From the NCBI GenBank assembly GCA_963818885.1, contig CAWFTP010000004.1, positions 186,001-250,000 on the forward strand: DNA of 64,000 nucleotides, read 5' to 3'. A model generated the notes under the pieces. That model was not told the DNA's origin. It did not search any database and saw nothing but the letters and a program-made list of their open reading frames with translations. The position numbers and the translations under genes are program-made. The stretch comes from DATFDN01 sp963818885 (GTDB lineage: Bacteria; Pseudomonadota; Alphaproteobacteria; Acetobacterales; Acetobacteraceae). This document shows, piece by piece, positions 50,895-59,270 of this stretch (positions are counted from its first letter, which is position 1; each line of letters begins with the position of its first letter).

Positions 50895-52049
50895 CTACCG
50901 GGATTCGGCTAGTGACGAACGAGGCGCGAGAGGACCAGGCCTGTGCGGAGCAGCAGGAGCACGCACGACGGTCAGGACACCGAGGGCTCCGACGCAGGCG
51001 ACCGCTCCCGCGAGAACGAAGGCCCCGGCGAAGCTGCCCGTCGATTGCACCATGAAGCCGGTGATCGACGGAGCGACGATGCCAGCGCAGGCGGCGCTTA
51101 AATGGACGAATCCGCTCGCCGCTCCAACCCGGGAACCCTCGACGAGGTCAATGAGGATCGCGAAGTACGTAGGCCCAGTGATATAGAGGAAGAACAGCGA
51201 CGCCGCCATGAGCGCCACCGCGCTATCGAGCCCGTGCACAAGACCGGCGAGCGCGACGAACACCGCGGCGAGCATCAAGCAGACCACCAGGATATTCTTG
51301 CGGGCTTGGAGCGTTCGGCCGGTGCGACGGAACGACATATCAAGGAACCAGCCACCGGCCAGGTTGCCGACGACCCCGAGCACCCAAGGGATCGCCGCAA
51401 CCACGCTCATGCTCTTGATGCTCAGATGCTGTTCGCTCGTCAGATAGCTCGGAAACCACGAGAGAAAGAAGAAGAGCAGGTAGGCATAACCGAAGAAGGC
51501 GAAGGCGGTGGCGAGCACTTCGGGACGAGCGATCGTGCCGATCAGGGGCGCCGGGGGAAAAGACGGAGCCTCGGCGATCGCGCCTGCGCCGAGCTCCGCT
51601 TGCTCGAGGGCGCTGAGGCGGGGGTGATCATAGGGGCGGTCCGTCGTGACGAGCAGCCAGGTTACCGCCACGACCAGCCCGATCAGCCCGGCGACGGCGA
51701 GCATCGGCGTCGCCGCGATGACGACCGATCGCTGCCGTCGGTCCGGGTCGGAACAGAACTCCTCGATGACCGCGTGAAGGTCGCGGATGATCGGCTCAAC
51801 GCGGGTTCGTAGCCGTTCACCATCCGCAGTCAGGATCACGGCCCGGTTCGTCCGCTCGAAGAGCCGGGTGCGGAGCGTCCGTTCCAGTCGCTGCACGCGG
51901 TTGCTGATCGATGGCTGCGCCAACGAGAGTTGTTCCGCCGCCTTGCTGAAGCTGCCGTGCTCGGCGATGGTCAGGAACGTCTCCAGCTCGTCAGGGCCGA
52001 TGCTGATGCGGGACCTGTGCCTCGGCCGCCTCGCCCCCGGACCGCGCAT
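50895..52049 (-). CDS. Chimeric ORF: LysR DNA-binding domain fused in frame to the C-terminal half of an MFS transporter
   Basis: One open frame of 384 residues. Residues about 18-115 are a full LysR helix-turn-helix and linker (ELETFLTIAEHGSFSKAAEQL, LAQPSISNRVQRLERTLRTR, TADGERLRTRVEPIIRDLHAV) ending at VVIAATPMLA, the first strand of a LysR effector domain. From about residue 119 the chain is a major-facilitator transporter from its sixth membrane segment onward (GLIGLVVAVTWLLVTTDRPY, FFGYAYLLFFFLSWFPSYL, LGVVGNLAGGWFLD, FAGAFVLAGAVACVGALGVL). The junction lies near 51695. It most simply reflects a deletion joining two neighbouring genes. Whether the chimera is expressed is unknown. Confidence 0.8.
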   Translation of the reverse strand: MRGPGARRPRHRSRISIGPDELETFLTIAEHGSFSKAAEQLSLAQPSISNRVQRLERTLRTRLFERTNRAVILTADGERLRTRVEPIIRDLHAVIEEFCSDPDRRQRSVVIAATPMLAVAGLIGLVVAVTWLLVTTDRPYDHPRLSALEQAELGAGAIAEAPSFPPAPLIGTIARPEVLATAFAFFGYAYLLFFFLSWFPSYLTSEQHLSIKSMSVVAAIPWVLGVVGNLAGGWFLDMSFRRTGRTLQARKNILVVCLMLAAVFVALAGLVHGLDSAVALMAASLFFLYITGPTYFAILIDLVEGSRVGAASGFVHLSAACAGIVAPSITGFMVQSTGSFAGAFVLAGAVACVGALGVLTVVRAPAAPHRPGPLAPRSSLAESR

Positions 52050-52212
52050 CGCAGCTTAGGGTCGGACGCTACCCTTGTGGGACGCTCGCATGGGGCAAGG
52101 GTTAGCGGAAGGGTCTGCGGCGACCCGTTCTCACGAGCGCGGCCGGCGCCGACATTTGGGCGTCGTGCCCGCTTGCGTTAGCCTTTGCCCGACGAATGAA
52201 GGAGACGCGCTG

Positions 52213-53307
52213 ATGGACGTGGGCATGATGATGCTGTGCGCGAGCTATGGGTGGGAGAACTGCCCGGACGGGCGCGTCTGGGATGAGGAGATCCGGCTCG
52301 CCCGCCTCGCCGCCGATCTCGGCTTCGACTGCCTCTGGTCGGCCGAGCATCATTTCAACGACTACTCCTTCGTGCCCGACAACCTCCAGCTCATGACCTA
52401 TCTCGCGGCCGCCTGCCCGGACATCGGCCTCGGCACCGCCGCCGTCATCCTGCCCTGGCACAATCCGCTGCGCGTCGCCGAGAACGCCGCCGTGCTCGAC
52501 CTGCTGAGCAAGGGGCGGCTCCGTCTCGGCCTCGGCCGCGGCCTCGCCCGGCGGGAATTCGCCGCCTTCAACCTGAGCATGGATGAATTGCGCGGCCGCT
52601 TCGACGAGGCGGCGCCGATGATCGTCGACGCGCTGCGCACCGGCTTCATCGAAGGGGACGGCAAATACTACAAGCAGCCGCGCGTCGAGCTGCGCCCGCG
52701 CCCGCAATATTCCTTCGAGGGCCGCATCTACGCCGTCGCCTCCTCCGAGGACTCCGTCGACTCAGCCGCCAAGCTCGGCGCCCATATCGTGATGTTCGCC
52801 GACCGACCGTGGGAGATGCGCGCCCCGGTCATCAACCGCGGCCGCGAGCTGCATCGCCAGTACCACGGCACCGAGCCGCCGGGCCTTATGCTGACCGAGT
52901 TCTGCGTCTGCGGCACCGATCTCGCCGCGACCGAGGAGGAAGCCCGCAAATACCAGGGCAAGTTCGTGGAGAGCAATTTCCACCACTACGAGTTCCTGGG
53001 CGAGCACTTCAAGACGGTGAAGGGCTACGACGCCTATCAGCAAAAAGCGGAGATCGCGCGCAAAGGCGGCCTCGAGGGCGCCGTCGCCGGCTTCATGAAG
53101 GCCGCGAGCTGGGGCACGCCGGACAAAATCCTGCGCGGCCTGGAGGAGCGCCGCAAGGCGATCGGCGATTTCGAGCTCAACGTCGCCTTCCGCTTCGGCG
53201 GCACGCCCATGGAAGTCTGCGAGCGCGGCATCCGCCTGTTCGCCAAGGAGGTGCTGCCGGTCCTCAAATCCTGGCACCCCGCACCCTCGCGCGCGGCGGC
53301 GGAGTAG
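52213..53307 (+). CDS. LLM-class flavin-dependent oxidoreductase
   Basis: Luciferase-like monooxygenase of 364 residues with a TIM-barrel start (MDVGMMMLCASYGW), LAADLGFDCLWSAEHHFND, GLGTAAVILPWHNPLRVAENAAVLDLLSKGRLRLGLGRG (the FMN-binding and active-site region) and a late ASSEDSVDSAAKLGAHIVMFAD. These enzymes use reduced flavin to oxygenate aldehydes, alkanes, amines or sulfonates. The ATG at 52213 follows a GGAGA ribosome-binding site. The small monooxygenase-like gene 67 bp downstream may act with it. Confidence 0.9.
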   Translation: MDVGMMMLCASYGWENCPDGRVWDEEIRLARLAADLGFDCLWSAEHHFNDYSFVPDNLQLMTYLAAACPDIGLGTAAVILPWHNPLRVAENAAVLDLLSKGRLRLGLGRGLARREFAAFNLSMDELRGRFDEAAPMIVDALRTGFIEGDGKYYKQPRVELRPRPQYSFEGRIYAVASSEDSVDSAAKLGAHIVMFADRPWEMRAPVINRGRELHRQYHGTEPPGLMLTEFCVCGTDLAATEEEARKYQGKFVESNFHHYEFLGEHFKTVKGYDAYQQKAEIARKGGLEGAVAGFMKAASWGTPDKILRGLEERRKAIGDFELNVAFRFGGTPMEVCERGIRLFAKEVLPVLKSWHPAPSRAAAE

Positions 53308-53374
53308 GACCCTACGGCCGGCGCCGAACTCTTCGCGCCTCGGCAGGAGGGCCGCGCGGGATTAGGATCACCGC

Positions 53375-54064
53375 ATGTTCTCCGTGATCTTCGAGGTCCA
53401 TCCCAGGCCCGAGCAATGGGACGCGTATCTCGGCATCGCCAAGGCGCTCCGCCCCGAGCTCGAACGGATCGACGGGTTCGTCGACAACATCCGCTACCGC
53501 AGCCTCACGCGCGAGGGCTGGCTGCTCTCGCTCTCCAACTGGCGCGACGAGAAGTCGGTGGTGCGCTGGCGCACGCAGGCGCGCCATCACGCGGCGCAGG
53601 AGAAGGGCCGGAGTGCGGTGTTCAGCGACTATCATCTGCGCGTCGGCCAGGTCACAAAAGACACGCGACTGCCCGAGGGCCACGTGCTGCGCGAGCAGCG
53701 CCTCGACGAGACCGAGGCGGGAGAGGGAACGACGGTCATGCTGATCGACGCGCAGCGCCCCGCCGAATGGGTCAAAGACACAAGCGCCGCAGGATGTCGC
53801 CTCCGGGCTCGGCCTCGCGCCGTCAGGCACCCGGCCTGCTCGCCTGGGACGTATTCGACGCCGTGCTCACGCCGGGCGACATCATCGTGCTGCAGTCCTG
53901 GCGCGACGACGTCGCCGCCGAGGCGTTCGAGCGTACCCTCGCCCTGCCCGAACGGCGCCCGCCTGCGCCGGGTCCGCGTGGTGCGCGACTACGGCATGTT
54001 CGACCGGCGCGAGGCGCCGCAATACTACCCGGACGCGCCGAACGGCACGACGCGCCACGCTTGA
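53375..54064 (+). CDS. Antibiotic-biosynthesis-monooxygenase-like double-domain protein with internal frame change
   Basis: The open frame starts MFSVIFEVHPRPEQWDAYLGIA, continues FVDNIRYRSLTREGWLLSLSNWRDEKSVVRWR, and forms an ABM-type dimeric alpha-beta barrel domain. The second half should read GAPGLLAWDVFDAVLTPGDI and VLQSWRDDVAAEAFERTLAL, but these lie in another frame between about 53790 and 53955. The listed frame resumes correctly as LRRVRVVRDYGMFDRREAPQYYPDAP. Two cancelling indels are therefore likely. Intact length is 229 residues. ABM proteins remove or oxidise small aromatic compounds without cofactors; the substrate here is unknown. Confidence 0.7.
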   Translation: MFSVIFEVHPRPEQWDAYLGIAKALRPELERIDGFVDNIRYRSLTREGWLLSLSNWRDEKSVVRWRTQARHHAAQEKGRSAVFSDYHLRVGQVTKDTRLPEGHVLREQRLDETEAGEGTTVMLIDAQRPAEWVKDTSAAGCRLRARPRAVRHPACSPGTYSTPCSRRATSSCCSPGATTSPPRRSSVPSPCPNGARLRRVRVVRDYGMFDRREAPQYYPDAPNGTTRHA

Positions 54065-54101
54065 GCGGGGGGCGCGGCGCGCCGCCGCTATCCTGCCCGC
54101 C

Positions 54102-55206
54102 ATGCCGGACGCACGCGACCAGCGCCGCATCATCCATATCGACATGGACGCGTTCTACGCGTCGGTCGAGCAGCGCGACGATCCGGCGCTGCGCGGCCTG
54201 CCGGTCGCCGTCGGCGGGTCGGGGGAACGCGGCGTCGTCATGGCGGCGAGCTATGAGGCGCGCCGCTTCGGCGTCCGCTCCGCGATGGCCTCGGTCACCG
54301 CGCGCCGCAAATGCCCGGACCTGGTGTTCGTCCGCCCGCGCTTTGACGTCTACAAATCGGTGTCGCGGCAGGTGCACGCGATCCTTGCCGACTACACCGC
54401 GCTGATCCAGCCGCTCTCGCTCGACGAGGCCTATCTCGACGTAACCGTGCCGCTGCGCGATTGCGGCTCGGCGACCGCGATCGCGCGGGAGATCCGCGCG
54501 CGCATCCGCGCCGAGATCGGCCTCACCGCCTCGGCCGGCGTCTCGTTCAACAAGTTCCTGGCGAAGCTTGCCTCCGACCATCGCAAGCCGGACGGGCTGT
54601 TCGTCATCCCGCCGGACCGTGCCGAGGCGTTCGTCGCCAGCCTTTCGGTCGCGCGCTTCCACGGCGTCGGCCCGAAGACGGCGGCGAGGATGGCCGCGCT
54701 CGGCATCCGCACCGGGCTTCGATCTGCGCGCCTGCACGCTCGCGTTTCCTGACGACGCATTTCGGCAAGGCCGGCGCGCACTACCATGGCCTCGCCCGCG
54801 CCGAGGACGATCGCCCGGTCGTCGCCGACGGCATCCGCAAGTCGCTCGGCTCGGAAAACACCTTCGCGCGCGACCTCACGCAATGGGAGGAGGTCGCGCC
54901 CGCCATCGCGCCCGCTCGTCGAAAGCGTCTGGCGCCACTACAGCCGGGGCAGCACGCCGGCCCGCACGGTGACGGTGAAGATCAAGTTCGCCGACTTCCG
55001 CATCGTCACCCGCGCCCGCTCCTGCCCCGAGCCGATCGCATCGGCGGAAACCATCGAGCGCATCGCGCTCGAGCTGCTCGGCCCCTTCTTCCCGCCCCCG
55101 CGCGGCATCCGCCTGCTCGGCGTCACGCTGTCCCATTTCGACGACAGCGACGCGCGGGACAGCCCGCCAGCTCGCGCTCTCACTCGCCGCCACGCGACAT
55201 CCTTGA
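54102..55206 (+). pseudogene. dinB: DNA polymerase IV, several frameshifts
   Basis: Y-family translesion polymerase. The first 200 residues are intact: IIHIDMDAFYASVEQRDDPA with the metal-binding Asp14, GVVMAASYEARRFGVRSAMA, PLSLDEAYLDVT with the second Asp-Glu, and GVSFNKFLAKLASDHRKPDG. Frame changes near 54715 (in GIRTG..DLRACTLAFL), near 54920 (before LVESVWRHYSRG) and near 55165 (before RQLALSLAAT) interrupt the helix-hairpin-helix and little-finger parts. Restored length is about 365 residues, as expected. The clamp-binding motif would be in the damaged C-terminus. Confidence 0.87.
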
Positions 55207-55227
55207 GCGCCTGCAAGTGTCTCGTTC

Positions 55228-56472
55228 TCAGCTACGCACCATCGGACAGTTGCCGTCGTTGAGAGGCCGGAACGCCTGGTCCGCGGGGATAGTCCGCAGC
55301 AGCTTGAGCAAGTCCCATTTCTCCGTCGATTCGGCCGGCTTCTTGGCCTCGAACAGATACATCGGATGAATGACCCGACCGTCGGCGCGGATGGTGCTCG
55401 TGCCGAAGATCTGGTCCTGCACGGGAATTTCCTTCATCTCGGCGATCGCACCGCGGCCGCTGGCCTTCGCTTTGGCGACTCCCATCGCGGCAACCGCCTT
55501 GAGGTAATGGGTGACCGCGGAATACTCGCCGGCCTGCGCCGAATCGGGCATCGCACCGCCGGTCATGCGGGCGGCGAAGCGCCGGCCGAATTCCCGGGTG
55601 CCTTCGTTGAGGTTCCAATAGTACGGCTCGGAGAGCAGCACGCCCTGGGCCGACTGCAGTCCGATGCTGGCGATGTCGATCACCAGCAGGCCAAGGCCGA
55701 CAACTCGCTGCCCGCCTCTGACGATGCCGAACTCGGCACCCTGCTTGATGCAGTTCACCAAATCCTGGCCACCGTTGGCGAGGCCGATCACCTTCGCGCC
55801 GCTCGCCTTGGCGCGGACGATATAAGCGGAGAAGTCCGTCGTGCCGGGGAACGGGTATGCCGCCTGGCCCACGACCGTGCCGCCGGCCGCCTTCACGAAC
55901 CCGCCGCTGTCATCGGCGAGCGAGTGGCCGAACGTGTAGTCCGCCGTGATGAAGAACCAGCTGGTGCCGCCTTCCTGCACGGTCGCCTGCACCACGGCAT
56001 GCGGCGTCCCCCAGGTGTCGTAGACCCAGTGCAGGTGGTTGGGGCCGCAATGCGGGCCGGTGAGCTGCGCCGAGGCGGCGCCGGTGAAGATCGCCAGCTT
56101 GTCCTTCGCCTTGGCCATCTCGCCGATCGCGATGGCGGCCGAGGAGAGCGGCACGTCCGTCAGCAGGTCGACGCCCTTGCTGTCGAACCAATCCGCGGCG
56201 ATCCCGACCGCGACGTCCGGCTTGAGCTGCAGGTCGGCTTGCAGAAGCTCGACCTTGATGTCGGGATGCGTCTTGGCGAAATCCTCGATCGCCATCCGCG
56301 CGGCGAGCACGGTGCCGGGGCCGGTAAGGGCGGCGTAGGTGCCGGCCATGTCGGTCAGCACGCCGATGCGAATGACATCATCCGATTGCGCGCGGGCGCG
56401 CGGAGCGATGAGCGTGCCGGCGGTGGCGGCTGCGCCAGCCAGAACGGTGCGGCGGGTCGGCTGATGATGCAT
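55228..56472 (-). CDS. Branched-chain-amino-acid-type ABC substrate-binding protein (orphan, copy 2)
   Basis: Protein of 414 residues. The N-terminus MHHQPTRRTVLAGAAATAGT is a twin-arginine-type or Sec signal ending near ARAQS. The Peripla_BP_6 core follows (VIRIGVLTDMAGTYAALTGPG, WFFITADYTFGHSLADDSGG, DLLKLLRTIPADQAFRPLND). The ATG at 56472 has a GGGGAGA ribosome-binding site 8 bp before it. Like copy 1 it has no neighbouring transporter genes. Its stop is 22 bp from the convergent end of dinB. Confidence 0.85.
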   Translation of the reverse strand: MHHQPTRRTVLAGAAATAGTLIAPRARAQSDDVIRIGVLTDMAGTYAALTGPGTVLAARMAIEDFAKTHPDIKVELLQADLQLKPDVAVGIAADWFDSKGVDLLTDVPLSSAAIAIGEMAKAKDKLAIFTGAASAQLTGPHCGPNHLHWVYDTWGTPHAVVQATVQEGGTSWFFITADYTFGHSLADDSGGFVKAAGGTVVGQAAYPFPGTTDFSAYIVRAKASGAKVIGLANGGQDLVNCIKQGAEFGIVRGGQRVVGLGLLVIDIASIGLQSAQGVLLSEPYYWNLNEGTREFGRRFAARMTGGAMPDSAQAGEYSAVTHYLKAVAAMGVAKAKASGRGAIAEMKEIPVQDQIFGTSTIRADGRVIHPMYLFEAKKPAESTEKWDLLKLLRTIPADQAFRPLNDGNCPMVRS

Positions 56473-56549
56473 CGCGCTTCTCCCCATGAGCGCTCGCCGG
56501 TTATTCCGGCGGTACCACGAAGTGTGATGCGAGCGGGGCCGAAGCGCAA

Positions 56550-57230
56550 TCACGCCTGACCGAGCACCTCCAGGACCCCGGTGCTGGCGATCTGCACGCC
56601 GATGCACAGCAGGAGGAAGGCGACCAGCCGGCTCACGATCCGCGCGCCGGTCGGCCCCAGCACCGACGTGAACTGGTCGGCGAAGCGATAGGCGACCCAG
56701 ATCGTCAGCGTCACGGCGATCGCGGCCAGGCTCAGCCCGATGAAGAACTGCAGCGGCCCCTCCCGTGTTGGCCGTTCGGAAGCCAGCGCGATCGCGACCG
56801 CGATCGTTCCCGGCCCGGTGGTGAACGGGATTGTCAGCGGAAAGAACGAGGGATCGTCGGCGCTGATGCTGGGCGCTGCCTGCTCGGCGCGGTGGGCGTG
56901 ATCCTGCTCGGCCTGGAACAGCAGTCCCCAGGCGGCGGAGGCGACCACGATGCCGCCGCCGATCCGGAGCGCGCCGAGCGAGACGCCGAAGAAGTGCAGC
57001 ACATAGCTGCCCGCCCATAGCGAGCACAGCAGCACCATCAGAGAGTAGAAGCCGACCCGCCGGGCGATCCGCACCCGCTCCGCCCGGCTGCGCTCGGCGG
57101 TCACTTGGGCAAAGATCAGCGCCATGCCAGGCGGGTTCACGATCGAGAACAGCGCCGGGAACGCCAGCAGGAACGCACCCGGAATCCCCGCCGGTCCGAA
57201 CAGGCCGCTATGCATCTCCGCCCCATACAC
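56550..57230 (-). CDS. MarC-family integral membrane protein
   Basis: Protein of 226 residues with six hydrophobic segments and family blocks FLLAFPALFSIVNPPGMALIF, LRIGGGIVVASAAWGLLF and FFPLTIPFTTGPGTIAVAIAL. MarC proteins form a conserved family of unproven transport function (NAAT or multiple-antibiotic-resistance related). Starts are possible at 57230 (MYGAEMH) or 57215 (MHSGLFG). There is no obvious link to its neighbours. Confidence 0.88.
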   Translation of the reverse strand: MYGAEMHSGLFGPAGIPGAFLLAFPALFSIVNPPGMALIFAQVTAERSRAERVRIARRVGFYSLMVLLCSLWAGSYVLHFFGVSLGALRIGGGIVVASAAWGLLFQAEQDHAHRAEQAAPSISADDPSFFPLTIPFTTGPGTIAVAIALASERPTREGPLQFFIGLSLAAIAVTLTIWVAYRFADQFTSVLGPTGARIVSRLVAFLLLCIGVQIASTGVLEVLGQA

Positions 57231-57325
57231 CGGCCTTCCGGTCCCGCCTACGCGGGTGCCCCGGCCGCTCGCTTTCCACTTGCAATGACACGTCCGCCTT
57301 CGTGATACTAACGCGGGAGGTCGGC

Positions 57326-58897
57326 GTGAACTTGCGACACACCCTTGCAGCCCTCGTGCTCACATTCGTCACCAGCGCCGGGGCGCTCGCCGCCCAGGTG
57401 GATGAGCTCGGAATGGTCGACTTCGCCAATTCCTGCGCACCGGCGGTCCAGCCGCAACTACAGCGCGCCGTCGCCCTGCTGCACTCGTTCTGGTGGGACA
57501 AAGGAGAGGCCGCCTTTCGCGAGGTGCTGCGTCAGGACCCGTCCTGCACCATCGCCGATTGGGGCATCGCGACGCTCAGGATCGGCAATCCGTTCGGCGC
57601 CGGCCCGGCCCCGGAGGATGCGAAGATCGCCGAGGCCGCGCTCGCGCAGGCCAACGCCGCCCCGCCGAAGACCGAGCGGGAGCGCGGCTACGTCGCGGCG
57701 ATCGGCACCTATTACGCGCTCTACCCGGCCAAGCCGCACGGCGTGCGGATGCGCGCGCTCGCCGATGCGTTCGAGGCGCTGGCCGCGAAATACCCCGACG
57801 ATGACGAGACGCAGATCTTCTTCGGCCTCTATCTCGCGAACACGCAGTCGCCGTTCGACAAGAGCCTCGCGCGCGCCAACCGGGCGATCGTCATTCTCAA
57901 CCAGCAATTCGCCAAGCACCCCGACCATCCTGGCGTCGCGCACTACCTGATCCACGCGAACGACTTCCCGCCGATCGCCGCGAAGGGCCTCTACGCCGCC
58001 ATCTGCTACTCCGGCATCGCGCCAGCGGCGCCGCACGCGCTGCACATGCCCTCGCACATCTTCACGCGCGTCGGCCTCTGGCAGCAATCGGCCGATGCCA
58101 ACCGCCGCTCGCGCGACGCGGCGAAGCAGGCGGGCGCGATCACCGACCAGCTCCACGCCTACGACTATTGGGAATACGCCGACCTGCAGCTCGGCCGCGA
58201 CGGCGAGGCGAAGGAGATCGTCGCCTGGATCCAGCCGCTGACCGCTGCGAACCGCGCCGCCGACTATGCGCGCGCCGCGATCCCGGCGCGTTTCGCCGTG
58301 GAGCGCGGGGAATGGAAGGACGCGGCGCAGCTGCCCGATCCCGACAAGAGCAAGTTCCCCTACACCAGCGCCATCCGCTACTTTGCCCGCGCGCTCGGCG
58401 CGGCGCGCAGCGGCGACCCGGATGCCGCCGCGCGCGACCTGCCGCGCTTGCAGGAAGACGAAGCGGCGATGGCCGCCGTCCATGACACCTACTGGGTGTC
58501 GGAGATCCAGGTGCAGGAGCTCGCCGCGCAGGCCTGGATCGCCCAGGCGCGCGGCGATCGCGACCATGCGCTCGAACTGATGCGCGCGGCGGCCGACAAG
58601 GAAGACTTGAGCGAGAAGTCGGCCGTCAGCCCCGGCCGGCTGCTCCCGGCGCGCGAGTTGCTGGGCGACATGCTGCTCGCCGACGGCGAGGCCGCGCAGG
58701 CGCTCGCCGCCTATCAGGCCTCCGACAAGCGCGACCCCAAGCGCTTCCGCACGGAGTGGGGAGAGGCGCAGGCGGCGCGGGCCGCCGGCAATGCCGATCA
58801 GGCGCGGACCTACTACGCGCAGCTTGTCGAGCTGGCCGGCGCAGGCGACCCGCGCCCCGAACTGATCGCTGCCCGCAGCTGGCTCGCCGGACACTGA
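57326..58897 (+). CDS. Exported TPR-like repeat protein
   Basis: Protein of 523 residues from the GTG at 57326, preceded by the ribosome-binding site GGGAGG. A signal peptide (NLRHTLAALVLTFVTSAGALA) leads into alpha-helical repeats of TPR/Sel1 style (QRAVALLHSFWWDKGEAAFREVLRQDP, HALHMPSHIFTRVGLWQQSADANRR, GEAAQALAAYQASDKRDPKRF). It probably works in the periplasm as a protein-interaction scaffold. Similar long proteins are annotated only as tetratricopeptide-repeat proteins. A GTG start 24 bp upstream is also possible. Confidence 0.75.
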   Translation: MNLRHTLAALVLTFVTSAGALAAQVDELGMVDFANSCAPAVQPQLQRAVALLHSFWWDKGEAAFREVLRQDPSCTIADWGIATLRIGNPFGAGPAPEDAKIAEAALAQANAAPPKTERERGYVAAIGTYYALYPAKPHGVRMRALADAFEALAAKYPDDDETQIFFGLYLANTQSPFDKSLARANRAIVILNQQFAKHPDHPGVAHYLIHANDFPPIAAKGLYAAICYSGIAPAAPHALHMPSHIFTRVGLWQQSADANRRSRDAAKQAGAITDQLHAYDYWEYADLQLGRDGEAKEIVAWIQPLTAANRAADYARAAIPARFAVERGEWKDAAQLPDPDKSKFPYTSAIRYFARALGAARSGDPDAAARDLPRLQEDEAAMAAVHDTYWVSEIQVQELAAQAWIAQARGDRDHALELMRAAADKEDLSEKSAVSPGRLLPARELLGDMLLADGEAAQALAAYQASDKRDPKRFRTEWGEAQAARAAGNADQARTYYAQLVELAGAGDPRPELIAARSWLAGH

Positions 58898-58964
58898 CCG
58901 CGCCTTCACTTCCCTGCGCCCCGCGTCCTTGACCGCGGCGGGACCAGCTCCCCAGTCTCCGCGC

Positions 58965-59270
58965 ATGGCCCTCCTCCGCGACACCGCGCACGTGATCCGC
59001 AGCAAGAACGCGGGGCCGCTCGCGATCACCATCGACCTTTTGTTCCCCACGCCGGCCGCGTACGAGGAAGCGAGGGCGTCGCACTCTCTGTCGGCTGCGT
59101 CGATCGGCGCGCTCTACGGGGTCGCCGAGAGCCTCATGCAGCGGACCCTGGTGCCCGGCGCGCTCGCCATCAAGTTCACCATGCCGCGCACCTGCGTCGC
59201 CGGCAGCCCGGGTGATCGCGACGTGTACGGCGCGCAGCAGCACCGCCCGCTGCTCGACGTGGCGCTGTGA
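58965..59270 (+). CDS. DUF4387 family protein
   Basis: Protein of 101 residues from the ATG at 58965 (MALLRDTAHVIRSKNAGPLA) with the family blocks ITIDLLFPTPAAYEEAR, GVAESLMQRTLVPGALAIKFT and the C-terminal PGDRDVYGAQQH. DUF4387 genes regularly sit directly beside AtuA-like (DUF1446) genes, exactly as here with a 4-bp overlap. The pair probably forms one enzyme acting on an acyl or terpenoid-like substrate. Function is unproven. Confidence 0.8.
   Translation: MALLRDTAHVIRSKNAGPLAITIDLLFPTPAAYEEARASHSLSAASIGALYGVAESLMQRTLVPGALAIKFTMPRTCVAGSPGDRDVYGAQQHRPLLDVAL

Noticed and set aside
56473..57027. N-terminal extension of the binding protein encoded at 55228 by about 185 codons
   Set aside because: The extension runs antiparallel in frame through marC, is Arg-rich, and precedes an obvious signal peptide with its own ribosome-binding site at 56472.
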